Positions 25,041 to 34,044 of a stretch of 64,000 bases of DNA are shown here, one piece after another. The stretch's first letter is position 1. Each line of letters starts with the position of its first letter. The position numbers were made by a program, and so were the translations under genes. A model generated the notes under the pieces. That model was not told the origin of the DNA. It worked only from the letters and a program-made list of their open reading frames with translations, and made no database searches. The DNA lies in the NCBI GenBank assembly GCA_036004405.1, contig DASYRM010000073.1, positions 1 through 64,000 of the forward strand. Direction: 5' to 3'. Source of the DNA: DASYRM01 sp036004405 (GTDB taxonomy: Bacteria; Acidobacteriota; Vicinamibacteria; Vicinamibacterales; UBA2999).

Positions 25041-25175
25041 AGCTCCTCCTCTGACGGCGAACAGATGTGCCGCCACCTCGCCACCGAGCAGAACAAGCAA
25101 AGAGATGGCCGACGTCAGGGGGCCAGCCGTCGAGGCGGAAGGTCAGGCGCACGTTGACGTAGAGTTAGGGCGGCG

Positions 25176-26522
25176 ATGTCGCAGGCGAAACCCGGAAGCG
25201 AGCAAGGGCTGGTATGCGCGATCGGCGTGCGCGGTCTGACCGCAAACGTCGTTAACACGACCGTTGGCGCCGGCATCTTCGTCCTCCCGGCGCTGGTCGC
25301 ACGAGATCTCGGCTCCGCGGCCCCGCTCGCCTATCTCGCATGCGCGATCGCGATGACCTTCGTCGTGGCATCGTTTGCGATGGCCGGCAGCCGCGTCTCG
25401 CTCACCGGCGGTATCTACGCCTACGTCGAGGTGGCGTTCGGTCCTTTCGTCGGCTTTCTCACCGGCTTTCTTCTCTGGTTGTCCTGCATCCTCGCGGCGG
25501 CGTCGGTCGCCAGCGCTCTGGCATCCTCGGTCGCCCTGCTCGTACCGGCGTTCGACCTGGCCATACTCAGGGCGATCCTCCTTGCTCTCGTGTTGGCGGC
25601 GTTGGCGTCGGTGAACGTGCGCGGCGCCGCGATGGGCACTCGCCTGATCGAAATCGCCACCCTCGTGAAGCTGCTGCCGCTCCTGCTGCTCACAGGGGCC
25701 GGGCTCTTCTGGGTGCGATCGGAGCACCTCGCCATCGAGTGGGTCGCGCCCGAGCGGATCGGCACCGCGTCGCTGACGTTGATCTTTGCGTTCCAGGGTA
25801 TCGAGGTGGCGCTCTTGCCGAGCGGCGAGGTTCGTGACCCTGCCCGCACCGTGCCGCGCGCGGTGTTTCTGGCGCTCGGGCTGACGACGCTGCTGTATCT
25901 GCTGCTGCAGCTCGTCGCCCACGCCGTTCTGGGCCCCGCGCTCGGTTCGTTCGTGGACGCACCGCTCGCCGAGGTCGCGTCGCGAGTCCTGGGTCCCGTG
26001 GGCAGGACGATGGTTCTGATTGGCGCCAGCATCTCGATGCTGGGGTTCCTGAGCAGCGATGCCCTGTGCACGCCCCGCAGCCTCTATGCCTTCGCCCGCG
26101 ACGGCCTCGTGCCGGCTCCTCTCGCGCGCCTGCATCCGCGGTTTCGAACGCCCTGGCTCGCCATCCTCGTGCATGCCGGGCTCGTATGGGCACTAGCCGC
26201 GGTCGGAAGCTTCGGCGTCCTCGCGTTGTTGGCGAACGTGGCGGTGCTCTGGAGCTATCTGCTCTGCTGCCTGGCGGCGATTGAGCTGCGACGTCGCAAC
26301 GTGCAGGCGGGTGGGCGTCCCTTCGTGCTGCCGGGCGGGCCGCTGGTGCCGGGGCTGGCCTGCATGGTGATGCTGTGGCTGCTGTCACACGCCAGTCTTC
26401 AGGAGTTTGCCGTGACCGGGGGTGCCGTGGTGGTGGCCGCTCTTCTCTTCGCATGGCGGAGCCTGCGGACGCCGACGCTCCTCGTCGACCCGCCTGACGA
26501 GCCGGTGGTCGGTGGGCTATAG
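25176..26522 (+). CDS. APC-family amino acid permease
   Basis: A 448-residue membrane protein with about twelve hydrophobic segments. The first helix carries the APC substrate-site signature NTTVGAGIFVLPALVA, and residues 205-225 read LTLIFAFQGIEVALLPSGEVRDPARTVPRA, the helix 6/7 region that binds the substrate in this family (the F-x-G-x-E block). It would be a cytoplasmic-membrane amino acid or polyamine uptake protein driven by proton symport or exchange; substrate not predictable. It stands 23 bases before tag on the same strand, which may be read-through. Confidence 0.88.
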   Translation: MSQAKPGSEQGLVCAIGVRGLTANVVNTTVGAGIFVLPALVARDLGSAAPLAYLACAIAMTFVVASFAMAGSRVSLTGGIYAYVEVAFGPFVGFLTGFLLWLSCILAAASVASALASSVALLVPAFDLAILRAILLALVLAALASVNVRGAAMGTRLIEIATLVKLLPLLLLTGAGLFWVRSEHLAIEWVAPERIGTASLTLIFAFQGIEVALLPSGEVRDPARTVPRAVFLALGLTTLLYLLLQLVAHAVLGPALGSFVDAPLAEVASRVLGPVGRTMVLIGASISMLGFLSSDALCTPRSLYAFARDGLVPAPLARLHPRFRTPWLAILVHAGLVWALAAVGSFGVLALLANVAVLWSYLLCCLAAIELRRRNVQAGGRPFVLPGGPLVPGLACMVMLWLLSHASLQEFAVTGGAVVVAALLFAWRSLRTPTLLVDPPDEPVVGGL

Positions 26523-26545
26523 GGCGGGCTATAGATAGTGGAGCC

Positions 26546-27136
26546 ATGAGCACGCGTTGTCCCTGGGCGGGGTCCGACCCGCTCTACCTGCGGTACCACG
26601 ACGAGGAGTGGGGCGTGCCGTCGCACGACGACCGGCACCTCTTCGAGATGCTGATTCTCGAGGGCGCGCAGGCCGGGCTCAGCTGGATCACCATCCTGCG
26701 CAAGCGGGCGGCGTACCGGAAGGCGTTCGACCGGTTCGACCCGCGGCGCATCGCGAAGTACGACGCGAGGAAGCTGCGGGCGCTCCTGGCCGACGAGGGC
26801 ATCGTGCGCAACCGGCTGAAGATCCACGGCAGCGTGCAGAACGCGCGCGCTTTCCTCGGCGTGCAGAAGGAATTCGGATCGTTCGACGCCTACCTGTGGC
26901 CGTTCGTCGGCGGCGCGCCGAAGATCAACGAGCCGCGCACGATGACGGACGTGCCGGCGCGCACCGCCGAGTCCGACGCGCTCAGCAAGGACCTCAAGAA
27001 GCGCGGCTTCACTTTCGTGGGCTCGACGATCTGCTATGCCTACATGCAGGCGGTCGGGATGGTGAACGACCACCTTTCCACATGCCCGAGCCGAGGGTCT
27101 AGCGGAGCACGAAGTCGTCGGGGACGATCTCGATAG
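26546..27136 (+). CDS. tag: DNA-3-methyladenine glycosylase I
   Basis: A 196-residue base-excision repair enzyme that removes 3-methyladenine from alkylated DNA. The zinc 'snap' ligands are all present: Cys5, His18, His176 and Cys180 (MVNDHLSTC). Substrate-pocket residues Glu39 and Trp47 appear in LILEGAQAGLSW. The E. coli protein is 187 residues; the last 16 here (after Cys180) are Ser/Arg-rich and overlap the convergent gene by 38 bases, so they are probably a non-functional tail. Confidence 0.95.
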   Translation: MSTRCPWAGSDPLYLRYHDEEWGVPSHDDRHLFEMLILEGAQAGLSWITILRKRAAYRKAFDRFDPRRIAKYDARKLRALLADEGIVRNRLKIHGSVQNARAFLGVQKEFGSFDAYLWPFVGGAPKINEPRTMTDVPARTAESDALSKDLKKRGFTFVGSTICYAYMQAVGMVNDHLSTCPSRGSSGARSRRGRSR

Positions 27137-29042
27137 CGATGGCGTCGCCCGCCGTGGCCGCCGGACCGGTGCCGGCGACGGCGGCGCGATAGGTCGCCAG
27201 GGCCACCTGCGGCTTCGGCAGAGTGCCGCACGATACCGCGCCGGGCGTGTCGGCGCGATAGGAAATGAAATCGACTTCGCTCAGCTGCTTCGCGCGGAGG
27301 CGCAGTGCGCCGGTGTCGCTCTGCACGATCAGGACGATCCCCCCCGGCCCGCACTCGACCGCCACGAACTGGCCGCGCACGCGCGTCTCGCCGGCGGCGA
27401 CCGGCCGCAGGTCGAGGCGAACGTAGGCGCCGGACCCCGTGGCACCCACAGCACTTACCGTCGGCGGACCGCCGGTGTTGGTGGTTCGGCTGAGGGCGGC
27501 GAGTGTGGCGAGCTGCTCGGCGGTTGGCGCGGCCGGCGCGCCGGCCGGCGCCGTCGCCGGAGCATTCTGCATCGCGCCGACCCTTCCGAGCAGATCGCGC
27601 GCCTGCGACCGAATCTGCGGGTCGCGCCCCCTGGCCACCAGCGGTCCCAGCTGACCGGTGGCCTTCGCGAACTCTCGCTGGCGCATCCACGCCTGCGCAA
27701 GGAACAGCCGGTACTGCTCACGCGACGGCGCGAGGTGGGTGGCGCGCTCGAGCAGTGCCGCGGCGTGCGCGGCGTCGGTGTCGAGAATCAGCTCGACGTA
27801 CCCGAGCATGGCGGCGGCAAAGGCGGAGTTCGGATCGAGCTCCACGGCGCGAGTCAGCACGGTCCGCGCGCGTTGGACCGTCGCCTGCGCGTTGTCCGAA
27901 CCGCCGCCGCCGCCGAACTGGGCGATGAGCGCCCGGCCATACGCGTTCTGCACCCAGCCGTCGTTGGTCCCGAGCGCCGAGCCCCGTTCGAGCAGCGGCA
28001 GCGCCTTGTCGATCTGGTTGGCGCGAAACTCCTGCAGGCCCAGCGCGGTGTGCGCCCGCGCGGCGTTGGGGTTCTGCTTCACGATCGCCGCCAGCCGCGT
28101 GCGGGATTCTTCGAGGCGTCCGACCCGTCCCTGCAGATCGGCGAGGTAGATCGCCGCTTCCATGTCGTCGAGCGGCTGCCCCTTCTGGACGGTACCGGCC
28201 CCGACCTTCTCGCCGAAATCGAAGAGGATGGCGGGAAACAGATAGTTCCGGACGTACATGAAGAGCTCGCGATCGAGCACCGCCGCGTCGCCGAACGCCT
28301 CGGCAAACGCCGCCGGAGCCGGCGATCCGCTGCGTACGCTGGCCAGGAACTGCCGGAACTGTTTCGTCCGCTCGGCGTTGCCAAACGTCAGGTAGTGCAC
28401 CAGCGCCCACGACTGCGCGTAGAACACGCCGCGGCGGCTGCCTTCGTTGTAGACCGACGACTGCTGGTTGATCTCCAGCAGATCGCGAATCGGGATCAGC
28501 GTGCTCGCCTTCAGCAGCTCCACGTGCTGCTGCGGCGCCAGGCCGACCATCGCCTTCTTGCCGCCGTCGCGCTCCTGCACGAGCTCGTAGACTTCCGCCA
28601 GCCCTTCACTGGCCCAGGACGGCAGCGGACCAATGCTGTTGGTCACCAGGAAGTGCGAGTACTCGTGGAAGATGGCCAGCAGTGCCGGGTCGATGAACTC
28701 GGCATCGATGGCGATGTAGTTCACGTCCTCGCCCGGCTGGAAATAGCCGGCCAGCTCGATCGGGTTGCCGTTGAAGAGCGGCGCGACCGGCCGGAGCGAT
28801 CGATCGGTGGCGAACACCATCACGACGGTGGGGACCGGCGACGCCGCGGTCGCGCCGGGCAACGCCTTCAGCATCACTTCGCGAAACTGTTCGAGCTTCT
28901 GCGCGATGCGGCGGATCTGCCCTTCGGACGCGTCGCCGATGAAGGTGAAGTTCTCGGAGCGGACCAACGTCCACTTGGCGTCCGCGCTGGTGGGGACGAG
29001 CGCCGCTACGATCGACAGGACGACGAGCAGCGCCCGGCGCAT
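27099..29042 (-). CDS. Exported DUF1570-type zinc metallopeptidase with TPR repeats
   Basis: A 647-residue protein with a signal peptide (MRRALLVVLSIVAALVPTSADA). Residues 25-250 form a gluzincin-like domain: HEYSH at 126-130 (zinc ligands His126 and His130, Glu127 catalytic) and Glu146 in ASEGLAEVYEL as the likely third ligand. A TPR solenoid follows at about 285-490 (AARAHTALGLQEFRANQIDKA, NSAFAAAMLGYVELILD), then a Pro/Ala linker and a beta domain at 525-647 (GAYVRLDLRPVAAGETRVRG). A second member of the family begins at 63303. Probably a periplasmic or surface protease; substrate unknown. Its 3' end overlaps tag by 38 bases in convergent orientation. Confidence 0.83.
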   Translation of the reverse strand: MRRALLVVLSIVAALVPTSADAKWTLVRSENFTFIGDASEGQIRRIAQKLEQFREVMLKALPGATAASPVPTVVMVFATDRSLRPVAPLFNGNPIELAGYFQPGEDVNYIAIDAEFIDPALLAIFHEYSHFLVTNSIGPLPSWASEGLAEVYELVQERDGGKKAMVGLAPQQHVELLKASTLIPIRDLLEINQQSSVYNEGSRRGVFYAQSWALVHYLTFGNAERTKQFRQFLASVRSGSPAPAAFAEAFGDAAVLDRELFMYVRNYLFPAILFDFGEKVGAGTVQKGQPLDDMEAAIYLADLQGRVGRLEESRTRLAAIVKQNPNAARAHTALGLQEFRANQIDKALPLLERGSALGTNDGWVQNAYGRALIAQFGGGGGSDNAQATVQRARTVLTRAVELDPNSAFAAAMLGYVELILDTDAAHAAALLERATHLAPSREQYRLFLAQAWMRQREFAKATGQLGPLVARGRDPQIRSQARDLLGRVGAMQNAPATAPAGAPAAPTAEQLATLAALSRTTNTGGPPTVSAVGATGSGAYVRLDLRPVAAGETRVRGQFVAVECGPGGIVLIVQSDTGALRLRAKQLSEVDFISYRADTPGAVSCGTLPKPQVALATYRAAVAGTGPAATAGDAIAIEIVPDDFVLR

Positions 29043-29076
29043 CTACGAGCGTGATCTTAACGCAGCCCCTGCGATT

Positions 29077-30111
29077 TCACCGTTTTGCCGCCGCCTGCTC
29101 GGCTTCCTGCTTCCGCGCGCCCGACAGGATGCCGAACATCCCGTGGTTCCCCTCATGGCACGCGTACTCGATCAGCGGGTCGTTCGTGCGCTTGAAGAGC
29201 ACCCGCGCCGTCCATGGCCGCGTCCACGTCGCCGGATCGCTCATCGTCGCGTCGTACTGCAACGTGTCCGCGGCGACGCGCGTGAAGCGCTCCACCAGGT
29301 GCAGGCCGCTCGACGAGCCGAGCATGTTGCTCTTCGGCGAGAAGCCTCGCGTCTCCACCACGAGCGTCTCGCCTTCCCAGTGTCCGCGTGAGTTGCCGAG
29401 CCACTGGCGCATCGACTCGGGCAGGTGCTTGCGCCCGTCGATCGGGATCACCCGGGCGTCGTGGATCGTCTCCATGTTGAACACGACGTCGGTGGGCCCC
29501 TGCACGATCTGGTAGACGCTGCTGTAGGCGGCCTGGAACCGCGGCACGCCGAAGGTGATGCAGCGCTCGCTCAGGCCGCGGCTCTCCGGGCCGTCGGCGG
29601 GATGCAGCCGTCGCTGTTCGGCCGTCGCGGCGGCGCGAGCCCGCGCCTCGGGTGTCTGGTCGGGGATGCGGCCGTTGGCCGGATCGATGATGAGCGACGT
29701 CCGGTGGTCGATGTCGCGGCTCGGCAGCCAGAACCCGTTGTAGTTGCCGGTCTGTGTGTCGTGCGACGACGGCTTCGCCTTGCCCTCGAGCGCATCGAGC
29801 ACCAGCTCGTCGCCGAAGAGGGCGTCGCCGTTCTCTTCGAGCTGGCGGCTCGCTCTCTTGAGCTGCTCGACTTCCGCGTCGGTCAGCGTGGTCTTGTTGG
29901 CCCACGCCGTGGGGCGCTGCAGCGGCGTGATGCTGTCGTTGGCCCACACGCCTTCGAGATCCGGCTGCCCAAAGGCGTTTCGTGGCGCGGTGTACGAGCC
30001 GGACGCGGATCCCCTGCGCTGAGGTCCCTGCGCGCTCGAAACCAGACCCAGGGACGCGCTGGCGATGAGCGTCAAGCCAATCAGCGCGAAATTGCTCGTG
30101 CGAGTCCTCAT
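29077..30111 (-). CDS. Secreted protein, GKPDLSG/WEGDTLVVE family, paralogue 3
   Basis: A 344-residue secreted protein starting at ATG 30111 (MRTRTSNFALIGLTLIASASLG signal peptide). It is a more distant member: FGQPDLEGVWAND replaces the GKPDLSG block, then SERCITFGVPRFQ, VYQIVQGPTDVVFN, LGNSRGHWEGETLVVETRG, HLVERFTRVA, PATWTRPWTARV and IEYACHEGNHGM. An insertion of about 60 charged residues (DAEVEQLKRASRQLEENG) follows the first block. Function unknown. It diverges from the FMN dehydrogenase across 81 bases. Confidence 0.78.
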   Translation of the reverse strand: MRTRTSNFALIGLTLIASASLGLVSSAQGPQRRGSASGSYTAPRNAFGQPDLEGVWANDSITPLQRPTAWANKTTLTDAEVEQLKRASRQLEENGDALFGDELVLDALEGKAKPSSHDTQTGNYNGFWLPSRDIDHRTSLIIDPANGRIPDQTPEARARAAATAEQRRLHPADGPESRGLSERCITFGVPRFQAAYSSVYQIVQGPTDVVFNMETIHDARVIPIDGRKHLPESMRQWLGNSRGHWEGETLVVETRGFSPKSNMLGSSSGLHLVERFTRVAADTLQYDATMSDPATWTRPWTARVLFKRTNDPLIEYACHEGNHGMFGILSGARKQEAEQAAAKR

Positions 30112-30192
30112 GGCGAAGCAGGGTGCACCCGGAACGCCTGCCGAGACCATAGCCCGTTCGGGGTAGGCACCCCTGGCCTAGAATGAGCGGCC

Positions 30193-31383
30193 ATGGGCCG
30201 TCCCCAGCGCCACATTCGCTATCGACGCGAGTTCTTCCGGTTCCTGGCCGCCAGCCCTCTCTTGGCGTACGGGTTGCGCGAAGCCTGGGCGCAGGAAACC
30301 GCCGCCGCCCCGCCGGCCAAGGACGTGCTGAGCGTGATGGACTTCGAAGCGCTCGCGAAGGCCAGGCTGCCGCCCGCGCACTGGGGCTACATGGCCAGCG
30401 GCGTGGACGACAACCTGACGCTGCAGGCCAACGTGGCGGCGTACAAGACCATTCAGCTGCGCCCGCGCCGGCTGGTGGACGTCTCCAAGGTGGACACCGG
30501 CATCGAGCTCTTCGGCCAGCGGTTCGCCAGCCCCATCTTCATCTGCCCGGTGGGTGGCCATCGCATGTTCCATCCGGACGGCGAGGTGGCGACGGCACGC
30601 GCGGCCAGGGCCAGGAACACGCTCCAGGTGCTGTCCACACAGACCTCGATTGCGGTGGAAGACGTGATCGCCGCGCGCGGCGGCGGGCTCTGGTATCAGC
30701 TCTATATTCCCCAGGCCTGGGAGGACACCGAGAAGCTCGTACGGCGCGTCGAGGCCGCCGGCTGCCCGGTGCTGGTCTGGACCATCGACAATCTGGCGGG
30801 GCGGAATCTCGAGACGGCGACGCGATTCCAGCGCACCGACACCCGGCAGTGCGCGGCGTGCCACGCGACCGCCACCGGCGGACGGCGTGACCCCGTCATG
30901 TTCAGCGGCCTCAGCAGCAACCGCATCAACCCCCTCTCGGCGACCTGGAACTGGGTGGGCCGCCTGAAGAAGCTGACCTCGATGAAGATCGTCATCAAGG
31001 GCGTCGAGACCGGCGAGGACGCCAGGCTCGCGCGCGAGAGCGGCGCCGACGGCATCCTGGTGTCGAATCACGGCGGCCGCGCCACCGAGACGCTGCGTCC
31101 GACCATCGAGACCGTTCCGGAAGTCGTGGATGCCGTCAACAACCAGATCCCGGTGCTGGTGGACGGGGGCGTCCGCCGCGGCGCCGACGCGTTCAAGGCG
31201 ATCGCCTACGGCGCGCGTGCGGTGGGCATCGGCCGCCCTTACACCTGGGGACTCGCTTCCTACGGACAAGAGGGCGTGGAGCGCGTCCTCGACATCCTCA
31301 ACGCCGAACTGACGCTGACCATGCGCCAGTGCGGTACGCCGACGTTGGGCCAGATTGCGAGGGCACATGTCAAGCACACCTAG
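30193..31383 (+). CDS. Tat-exported FMN alpha-hydroxy acid dehydrogenase with a CxxCH motif
   Basis: A 396-residue protein of the glycolate oxidase/lactate dehydrogenase family, which oxidises L-2-hydroxy acids using FMN. The N-terminus has a twin-arginine signal (RYRREFFRFLAASPLLAYG). Family residues are visible: HWGYMASGVDD (substrate Tyr), ICPVGGHRMFHPDGE, WYQLYIP, VIKGV (FMN Lys) and SNHGGRAT (catalytic His and Arg), then LVDGGVRRGADAFKA and YGARAVGIGRPYTWG. Cys220-A-A-Cys223-His224 is a c-type haem attachment motif inside the variable loop region, unusual for the family. It overlaps the following amidohydrolase by 17 bases, so the two are translationally coupled. Confidence 0.85.
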   Translation: MGRPQRHIRYRREFFRFLAASPLLAYGLREAWAQETAAAPPAKDVLSVMDFEALAKARLPPAHWGYMASGVDDNLTLQANVAAYKTIQLRPRRLVDVSKVDTGIELFGQRFASPIFICPVGGHRMFHPDGEVATARAARARNTLQVLSTQTSIAVEDVIAARGGGLWYQLYIPQAWEDTEKLVRRVEAAGCPVLVWTIDNLAGRNLETATRFQRTDTRQCAACHATATGGRRDPVMFSGLSSNRINPLSATWNWVGRLKKLTSMKIVIKGVETGEDARLARESGADGILVSNHGGRATETLRPTIETVPEVVDAVNNQIPVLVDGGVRRGADAFKAIAYGARAVGIGRPYTWGLASYGQEGVERVLDILNAELTLTMRQCGTPTLGQIARAHVKHT

Positions 31384-32851
31384 ACCGGTGTCGCGGCGCG
31401 ACGCGATCAAAGCGGCCACGGCGATCGCGGTGGCGCCGCTCCTCCTGCGCGACACGGCGGCGGCGCAGCGGGCGCCGGCCGCGGAGGATGCCGGCACGCT
31501 GGAGCGCATCTGGCGCGGTGCGCCAGCTTCACGCCAGCCGATTCTGCTCAAGGGCGGCACCGTCGTGAGCATGGACCCCAAGGTGGGCGATTTCGTGAAG
31601 GGCGACGTGCTCATCGACGGCCGCAAGATCGCCGCCGTCGGGGATCAGGTGAAGGCGCCGGCGCAGGCGCAGGTGATCGATGCGGCCAATACGATCGTCA
31701 TCCCCGGGTTCGTCGATGCCCACCGCCACTCGTGGGAAGGGCAGCTGCGCCGCATCATTCCCGACGGCGCCATCGCCGAATACATGGCGACCACCCACAA
31801 CGGGTTCGCGCGCCACTACCGTCCGCACGATATCTACGTCGGCAACCTGATCACCGCGCTCGGCTGCATCGACGCCGGCATCACCTGCATCATCGACAAC
31901 TCGCACAACTCGCGTTCGGCCGCGCACTCGGACGCCGCGGTGCAGGCGCTCCTCGACTCGGGGATTCGCGGCGTGCACGCGTCGGGCGCCCCGCAGGTGG
32001 GCGAGTGGGACCGGCAGTGGCCGCGGGATCTCGAACGGCTGCAGAAAACGTTCTTCATGTCGGCCGATCAGCTGGTGACGTTGCGGCTGTTCTCCGGGAT
32101 GAGCCGCGAGAACTACGCCTTCGCGCGCCGGCTCGGCATCCGGATCACCACCGAGTCGAACGCCGCCGGACCGGAGTTCGACCAGTTCCTGAGCGAAGGG
32201 CTGGTCCGCTCCGACATCACGTTCAACCACTGCCAGGGGTGGCCGGATCAGGTGTGGCAGCGGGTCAAGGATGCGGGCGCGACGGTGAACGTCTGCCCGC
32301 GGTCGGACGCGCAGTACGGGCTGGGCGAAGGGGTGTTTGCGTTCCAGAAAGCGCTGGACCACGGGATGCGGCCCGGCTTCAGCATCGACAACGAGGTGTC
32401 GTACGGCACCGACATGTTCAGCGAGATGCGGGTGGCGTTCAACGTGCAGCGCGCCATGGCCACCTATCGCAAGGTGAACGGCGATGCCAAGGCGCCGACG
32501 CCCGTCAGCGTGCGGACCGTGCTCGAGTGCGCCACCGCTGGCGGCGCGGCGTGCGCCGGTCTGCTGGACCGGTGCGGGACGCTGACGCCAGGCAAGGAAG
32601 CCGACGTCGTGATGATTCGCACCGACGACATCAACCTCTATCCGTCCAACCATGCGATCGGGACGGTGGTGCTGGCCGCGGACACCCGCAACGTGGACAC
32701 GGTGATCATCGGCGGCCGGATTCGCAAGCTGCGAGGCCGGATGCCGGGCGTGAACATGGAGAAGTTCCGGGAAATGGCGGACGAATCGCGGAACTACCTG
32801 TTCGGCAAGGCCGGCTACAAACTGGACGTGTTGTCGAATACCCCACGCTAG
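31367..32851 (+). CDS. Tat-exported amidohydrolase (cytosine/atrazine deaminase-like)
   Basis: A 494-residue metal-dependent hydrolase. ATG 31367 lies inside the preceding gene and gives a twin-arginine signal (RPVSRRDAIKAATAIAVAPLLL). The TIM-barrel metal ligands are HRHSW (the H-x-H pair), His in NHCQGW, and the late Asp in SIDNEVSYGTDMF. GGTVVSMDPKVGDF starts the small beta domain and GTLTPGKEADVVMIRTD ends it, as in the chlorohydrolase/cytosine deaminase subfamily. The substrate is likely a deaminated or dechlorinated ring or a guanidino compound, outside the cytoplasm. It lies 38 bases before the solute-binding protein gene. Confidence 0.85.
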   Translation: MSSTPRPVSRRDAIKAATAIAVAPLLLRDTAAAQRAPAAEDAGTLERIWRGAPASRQPILLKGGTVVSMDPKVGDFVKGDVLIDGRKIAAVGDQVKAPAQAQVIDAANTIVIPGFVDAHRHSWEGQLRRIIPDGAIAEYMATTHNGFARHYRPHDIYVGNLITALGCIDAGITCIIDNSHNSRSAAHSDAAVQALLDSGIRGVHASGAPQVGEWDRQWPRDLERLQKTFFMSADQLVTLRLFSGMSRENYAFARRLGIRITTESNAAGPEFDQFLSEGLVRSDITFNHCQGWPDQVWQRVKDAGATVNVCPRSDAQYGLGEGVFAFQKALDHGMRPGFSIDNEVSYGTDMFSEMRVAFNVQRAMATYRKVNGDAKAPTPVSVRTVLECATAGGAACAGLLDRCGTLTPGKEADVVMIRTDDINLYPSNHAIGTVVLAADTRNVDTVIIGGRIRKLRGRMPGVNMEKFREMADESRNYLFGKAGYKLDVLSNTPR

Positions 32852-32889
32852 GTATGGGTGTGCTCCGTCGGCGCGATAGACTCCGCGTC

Positions 32890-33858
32890 ATGATCCGCCG
32901 TTTCTCCGCGTTCGTGGCCGTCGCGATCCTTGTTGCCGGCAGCAGTCGCATGGCCGGACAGGCGCCGGCTCAGGCTCCGCCCACGCCGCTCCCGGCCGAC
33001 GCGCTCTTTACGGTGGCGGTGGCGACGGCGGTGGTCGAGGCCGCTCCGGTCTACATGGCGAAGGAGGGGCCGTTCGGAGCGCGGTTCACCTACATCAACG
33101 GGGGCGTCCGCACGCTGCAGAACAACGGGGCCCACGCCGCCGGCAACGCGACCACCCAGATGCTGGTGGTGCTGCGCGACAACCCCAAGGTGCGGCTGCT
33201 CTTCACGCTGGTCGACGGCAACTACCGCATCGTCGCCAAGCGATCCGCGGGCATCAGCAGGCTGGCCGATCTCAAGGGCAAGCGTATCGTGACCCCGCGG
33301 ACGACGTCGGCGCACTACCACCTGGTGGCACTGCTGCGGACGGCCGGCCTCCAGGAATCCGACGTCACGCTGGTCAGCGCGCCGGCCACCGCCATGGCGG
33401 CCGCGGTGGCCAAGGGCGACGCCGACGCGATTTCGATGTGGGAGCCGGAGTCGCAGAACACGGTGGAGCTCCTGGGTCAGGATGCGATCACCTTCCAGGA
33501 CAACCGGGTCTATCGCGAGATGTACAGCATCTACTCGACGACCGACGTGCTGAACGATCCCCGCCGCCGCAAGGAGCTGGTGGCCTTCGTCCGCGAGATC
33601 ATCGCCCAGACCGGCCACCTCCGCCGCGAGCCGTCGAATTACTTCGACCTGATCAGCCGCGTCACCAAGCATCCGGCGCCAGAGATCGCGCGGTCGTGGG
33701 AGCACCACGGCTTTTCGCTGGCGGTGGCGCCCGACCTGCTCAACCTGCTGGTCGAAGAAGAGAAGTGGGTGGCCAACATCCAGTCGCGGCCACCGCGCTC
33801 GCGCGCCGAGCTCGCCTCGTTCATCGACACGTCGATCATCGAGGAAGCGCGAAAGTAG
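32890..33858 (+). CDS. Orphan NMT1/SsuA-like ABC substrate-binding protein
   Basis: A 322-residue protein with a signal peptide (MIRRFSAFVAVAILVAGSS). It has the periplasmic-binding-protein pattern of the nitrate/sulfonate/taurine group: VAVATAVVEAAPVYMAKE, DLKGKRIVTPRTTSAHYHL, DVTLVSAPATAMAAAVAKGDADA-ISMWEP, and a C-terminal helical lobe. No permease or ATPase gene is adjacent, so it must partner with a transporter encoded elsewhere or act as a sensor. Linkage to the amidohydrolase suggests they share a substrate. The TAG stop (33856-33858) runs straight into a dispersed palindrome. Confidence 0.82.
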   Translation: MIRRFSAFVAVAILVAGSSRMAGQAPAQAPPTPLPADALFTVAVATAVVEAAPVYMAKEGPFGARFTYINGGVRTLQNNGAHAAGNATTQMLVVLRDNPKVRLLFTLVDGNYRIVAKRSAGISRLADLKGKRIVTPRTTSAHYHLVALLRTAGLQESDVTLVSAPATAMAAAVAKGDADAISMWEPESQNTVELLGQDAITFQDNRVYREMYSIYSTTDVLNDPRRRKELVAFVREIIAQTGHLRREPSNYFDLISRVTKHPAPEIARSWEHHGFSLAVAPDLLNLLVEEEKWVANIQSRPPRSRAELASFIDTSIIEEARK

Positions 33859-34036
33859 GGGCCGCCTTCAGGCGGCCCCGTGAGGTACGTAGAGGCGGAC
33901 CTTCAGGTCCGCCTGCGCCACATGCCTCCCTCCGGCCTGGCCGTGGCCCGTCCAGTGCGGCTGTCGGCCTCGACGCGTCGACCCGCAGGCGGACCTGAAG
34001 GGTCCGCTACATGACCGGGCCGCCTGAAGGCGGCCC
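33859..34036. repeat. Cluster of dispersed palindromes, two families
   Basis: The 186-base spacer between convergent genes holds four palindromes. GGGCCGCCT/AGGCGGCCC at 33859-33878 (plus orientation) and at 34017-34036 (minus orientation) belong to the main family. AGGCGGACCT-TC-AGGTCCGCCT at 33893-33914 and a less perfect relative at 33987-34008 are a second version with different arms. GGTCCGCCTGCG (33907-33918) and CGCAGGCGGACC (33985-33996) form a perfect 12-base inverted repeat around 66 bases of unrecognised sequence. Confidence 0.88.
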
Positions 34037-34044
34037 CCACGACT

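Noticed and set aside
25154..25159. TTGACG as a -35 box for the amino acid permease
   Set aside because: It lies only 17 bases before the start codon and has no -10 partner.
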